A stretch of 64,000 bases of DNA from Candidatus Omnitrophota bacterium (GTDB taxonomy: Bacteria; Omnitrophota; Omnitrophia; Omnitrophales; JACROU01). A program made the position numbers and the translations under genes. The notes beneath the pieces are model-generated. The model was not told where the DNA came from. It did not search any database and saw only the letters and a list, made by a program, of their open reading frames with translations. The DNA lies in NCBI GenBank assembly GCA_029261035.1, contig JAJDCD010000005.1:62001-126000 (forward strand). Reading direction: 5' to 3'. Positions 62,301-64,000 of this stretch are shown in pieces (position 1 is the first letter of the stretch; the number at the start of each line of letters is the position of its first letter).

Positions 62301-64000
62301 GATTCTTTCCGAAATTGAAGCATCAAATGCTGGGTTAGCAGTAGGAGATCAAGTTAAGTTAACCTCTCATCAACTCTTAGAAATGATGATTCAGAGAAAG
62401 CCTGAGTTAAAAGAAAAAATACGTTTAGATGCAACTCAAAATGATATTGCAAGAGGGATTATAAAAAGCTCAGCGCTATTGACGTATAAGAAACAACCTA
62501 AAATTAAAGAAGGTTTTGATTACACAGCTGTAGCCACAATGAAACAGATATTAGATGAATGGGGAGAGTTGCCAGCTAAAGGAGAAGAGTTATTAGAGCG
62601 ATTATGGATGATTCAACCAAAAGGACTTAGCAATAAGATTGAAATTCCTGCCTTCTATGAATTGGTAGAAAACATACCGTATATCTATTTTCATCCTAAT
62701 TATACTGCTAGGAGATATCGCACGGATAGCAGGAGTATAAATGACTTAAGAAGGACGATACGTAGATTGCTTAATTCGAATAAGGTTTTAACTCCTTTTC
62801 AAGTTTGGGAGCAATTGAAGAAGAAATCTAAATTTAGAGACTTGTTTTATGTTGATTTCAATCGTGCTTTTCAGGAAGAAGCTTTTCCAGGTCAATTTGA
62901 AGAAATGACTCGAGAGCAAGCTGTTAATGAAATGGTGAGGTGGATACTAAATAGAGGTGTTTTTCAATATAGAATGACGGACCTTCATCAATCGCTTGAA
63001 ACTGTTTTTGGTATGAAAATTACTCTTAAAGAGGTTCGGAAAGCTGTTCAAACAAATCAAGAGCTTTACTACCATAAAAGATTTGATGCTGGTAGAGAAA
63101 GAAGAGAGCTAATTAAAACAATTCTAGTGGATTCTGAAGATATCTGGTCTATTTCTTATAGTGCGCTTTTTACATTGTTGACAACGGATTTATTTGATGA
63201 GGAAGGTCTTCTTAGCAGGCTTTCTTTTAAAAAGCTAACAAAAAAACAATTGAATTTAGATTTAGAGATATTGGGAATAGACGATACGAACTCAAGATTG
63301 ACTTATGTGGATTCTGGAACTGTAAAACCTTTTGATTATGCAGAGACTAGGGTCTTTGTAGAGGATGTGCTCACTATATTAAACGGAAACAGAAACTTAG
63401 AGTTGCAGCAAATTTTCAAAAAACTTCGAAGAGAGTTTCCTCGCAATGAAATTTATCAAAGGTTGACACTCCAAACATTTAGAAGAGAGTTCACCAACTC
63501 TCCTCAACTAGTGCTGCATCGTAGATATTTACTGCCAAGAGTCAAATATAAGCAAGATCGAACTTTACGTAGAGAGCTTTTAAGGGTGCTTGATGAGTAT
63601 CCTCGATTGTCTCGATATGGTCTTTGGTCTCGTTTACGTCAAAGAAAAGGTTTTGAAAATATTCCTTACTATAGAATTAGACCTTTTTTTGAGTCTGGGA
63701 GTGTAGATGATTTAGAAATTGTAGAGCATAAGAGATTTGGTAATGAGAATGAACGAGGATATATCCGAACTTTTGTGATTTGGATTTTGGATAATGTACC
63801 AGTGAAACGAAAGGTTGTTGTAGGAGATATTCAACAAGCTTTACTTTATGGTTTTGATATTAATGTAACTAGAGAGTTAATTCGGGGTTCAATTTTTCAT
63901 TCAAGAGACGGATTGCATTCAGATAATAGGATGGATATAGATCAAGAAAGAAAAGAAATTTTAATTGATTATTTTTCAGATTATAACCTGCAGACAATTT
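59395..64000 (+). CDS. Giant secreted protein 3 with TraB/ChaN-like domain (partial, at least 1535 aa)
   Basis: The frame from ATG 59395 is open to the window edge with no stop in 1535 codons. A signal peptide ends near VQA (~residue 26). Residues ~75-500 are the TraB/ChaN-like domain, with QDAH (His86), FEGG and GGFH at 478-481, like the giants at 43 and 16717. A-x-S-L-G lies at 565-567 and 853-855. After ~870 the chain is a run of about ten helical units of 60-90 residues. Many open with an R-R/K-x-x-[LI]-x-x-[IL]-L pattern, and several close with a V/Y-x-H-x-R-[FY] strand, a winged-helix-like shape. No strong ribosome site directly precedes the ATG. Confidence 0.8.
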   Translation, partial: MTLKSFQKSQIFVRSISMLVLSVFLLDSTVQASQLSVLSQQAPLIVAPKYLKLPNIIPSAEVAQVDDYFLNDLSHKPILYLIQDAHESLDAQKNIYQLLKMLVQERGVKKVYFEGGATELDKSFYQFSNKPKLNQDVWEALFESGEMNGVEFYSTQAPEYVRFLGVEDESLYFENVYALKKVFDLQDLTKERLNEVERKIENLKGVHLTGDLKKVWDLQQSFDKKHIDLFQYANEVSRWTEKELRLDMSQVRNQDAWPQLVRLQQIRILEQGIQQSQKALRVELQLIQERNRGEVFQPFSFLWNPQQHALAQGHLRWYFEKCLDLLKKNNQSFSKDYPHLESWIGFHILKDEIKASDLFNEIQVLTNKVIENIEVSNNSKSFLSWLQKWNLFQKLILVKLNKEEWLQILNQEEAYDPVKLLNNPEYFQEPIESLDILHQLYQESLQNYHCVTQRDQTLFNKMIQDITASPSDSVLVMGGFHSDAVKALLKQERQSFVVFNPGIKDLSHTLDYKSLMTRNSISSMKEVSRDQVAVPYEAAFGADSKNIIPYQEAVRQQAQIALAASLGKVKHGDEPWLSAFVAIESLIDENDVIFRLVFEDEFTTEFLKETLRNISDSSQRRLQIDSAHLLKTFLITTYEENHDILAPNFREWLEEFKGLANELYSRIMEISDAENIAGFLEKGLLSQYDSKGTTTDIAKFNGIMDLAGIVQGMNSPVRDIYSASRITNLLSPEVLFSHSVVQGLDFVQDGEEVVIYHEEIDDEDGNILFFIFIIDQTIEQGDVKSTQRRDFLMSTVTGDVIPLAVGHEDIFWTEEDQLLHVLYPPNLEITYDVFLKLDDGGFEPLKAPYTANSLGASAEDGSDLSKQERLKLRRNTLKSVLDDLIEDKTFVTSWGLVGVLVERILEKEPRLAQFVNRKLITNDLKKPGIKDKYTNLRKLINKRKESLSVADISLKTNTITDVRRALMKQILSEIEASNAGLAVGDQVKLTSHQLLEMMIQRKPELKEKIRLDATQNDIARGIIKSSALLTYKKQPKIKEGFDYTAVATMKQILDEWGELPAKGEELLERLWMIQPKGLSNKIEIPAFYELVENIPYIYFHPNYTARRYRTDSRSINDLRRTIRRLLNSNKVLTPFQVWEQLKKKSKFRDLFYVDFNRAFQEEAFPGQFEEMTREQAVNEMVRWILNRGVFQYRMTDLHQSLETVFGMKITLKEVRKAVQTNQELYYHKRFDAGRERRELIKTILVDSEDIWSISYSALFTLLTTDLFDEEGLLSRLSFKKLTKKQLNLDLEILGIDDTNSRLTYVDSGTVKPFDYAETRVFVEDVLTILNGNRNLELQQIFKKLRREFPRNEIYQRLTLQTFRREFTNSPQLVLHRRYLLPRVKYKQDRTLRRELLRVLDEYPRLSRYGLWSRLRQRKGFENIPYYRIRPFFESGSVDDLEIVEHKRFGNENERGYIRTFVIWILDNVPVKRKVVVGDIQQALLYGFDINVTRELIRGSIFHSRDGLHSDNRMDIDQERKEILIDYFSDYNLQTI

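Noticed and set aside
1-64000. tRNA genes, rRNA genes, CRISPR arrays, prophage or IS transposase genes
   Set aside because: No T-arm GGTTCRA-type context with a cloverleaf, no regularly spaced repeats, and no transposase, integrase or phage protein was found in any frame read.

Overview
The window is a low-GC bacterial chromosome segment of about 64 kb. It is gene-dense and strongly strand-biased: all but two genes read on the + strand. There are no tRNA, rRNA, CRISPR, phage or transposase genes. Three very large secreted proteins share a degenerate TraB/ChaN-like module. Together with a TIGR04073-like (exosortase-associated) protein, many signal-peptide hypotheticals and an EfpL-type translation factor, they suggest a PVC-superphylum lineage, most plausibly Omnitrophota. 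This is inference from gene content; no marker gene here settles it.

Layout. 43-7866: giant secreted protein 1. 8-10 kb: agmatine-to-putrescine genes (aguB, aguA) flanked by ~100-bp MITE-like repeats. 10-14 kb: an Ig-like secreted protein, RadC, a TPR/zinc-ribbon membrane protein and the TIGR04073-like protein. 14-16.6 kb: a REP-like hairpin, a HemD-HemE fusion and a small GGQ release-factor-like protein. 16.7-23.6 kb: giant secreted protein 2. 23.7-35.6 kb: ClC transporter, DsbA-like and MauE-like redox pair, cupredoxin-like protein, EfpL, GTP-PEPCK, IspG, OsmC, a small metallopeptidase, a response regulator, thiolase and an inositol-phosphatase-like enzyme. 35.7-45.3 kb: VLCAD-type acyl-CoA dehydrogenase, DsbD-like reductase, alpha-glucan phosphorylase, an alpha/beta hydrolase, a beta-repeat protein, pterin dehydratase and fatty-acid desaturase. 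45.7-50.8 kb: AI-2E family transporter, dienelactone hydrolase, CysK, CNNM/CorC protein and an Ala/Glu/Lys-rich protein. 51-53.6 kb: LysM amidase and a sigma-54-controlled amtB-PII pair. 53.9-57.3 kb: methylcitrate cycle operon prpD-prpB-prpC. 57.3-59.1 kb: a lipoprotein-like gene, a His-rich membrane protein and a 2Fe-2S ferredoxin. 59.4 kb to the end: giant secreted protein 3, cut by the window edge.

Metabolically, fatty-acid oxidation (acyl-CoA dehydrogenase, thiolase), propionyl-CoA disposal (prpDBC), PEPCK and glycogen phosphorolysis fit a heterotroph that oxidises lipids and stores glucan. Nitrogen supply is handled by agmatine breakdown and a sigma-54 ammonium transporter.

The two most unusual signals are as follows. 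(1) A ~270-bp element occurs three times (25.8, 34.5 and 45.4 kb), always on the + strand and always just downstream of a + strand gene. It folds into three hairpins; the outer stem of the first changes sequence between copies while keeping its pairing, which indicates selection on RNA (or single-stranded DNA) structure. (2) The giant secreted family has modular internal duplications, a recurring short Ala-x-Ser-Leu-Gly motif at module boundaries, and a shared C-terminal module ending in Arg-Ala-Ala.
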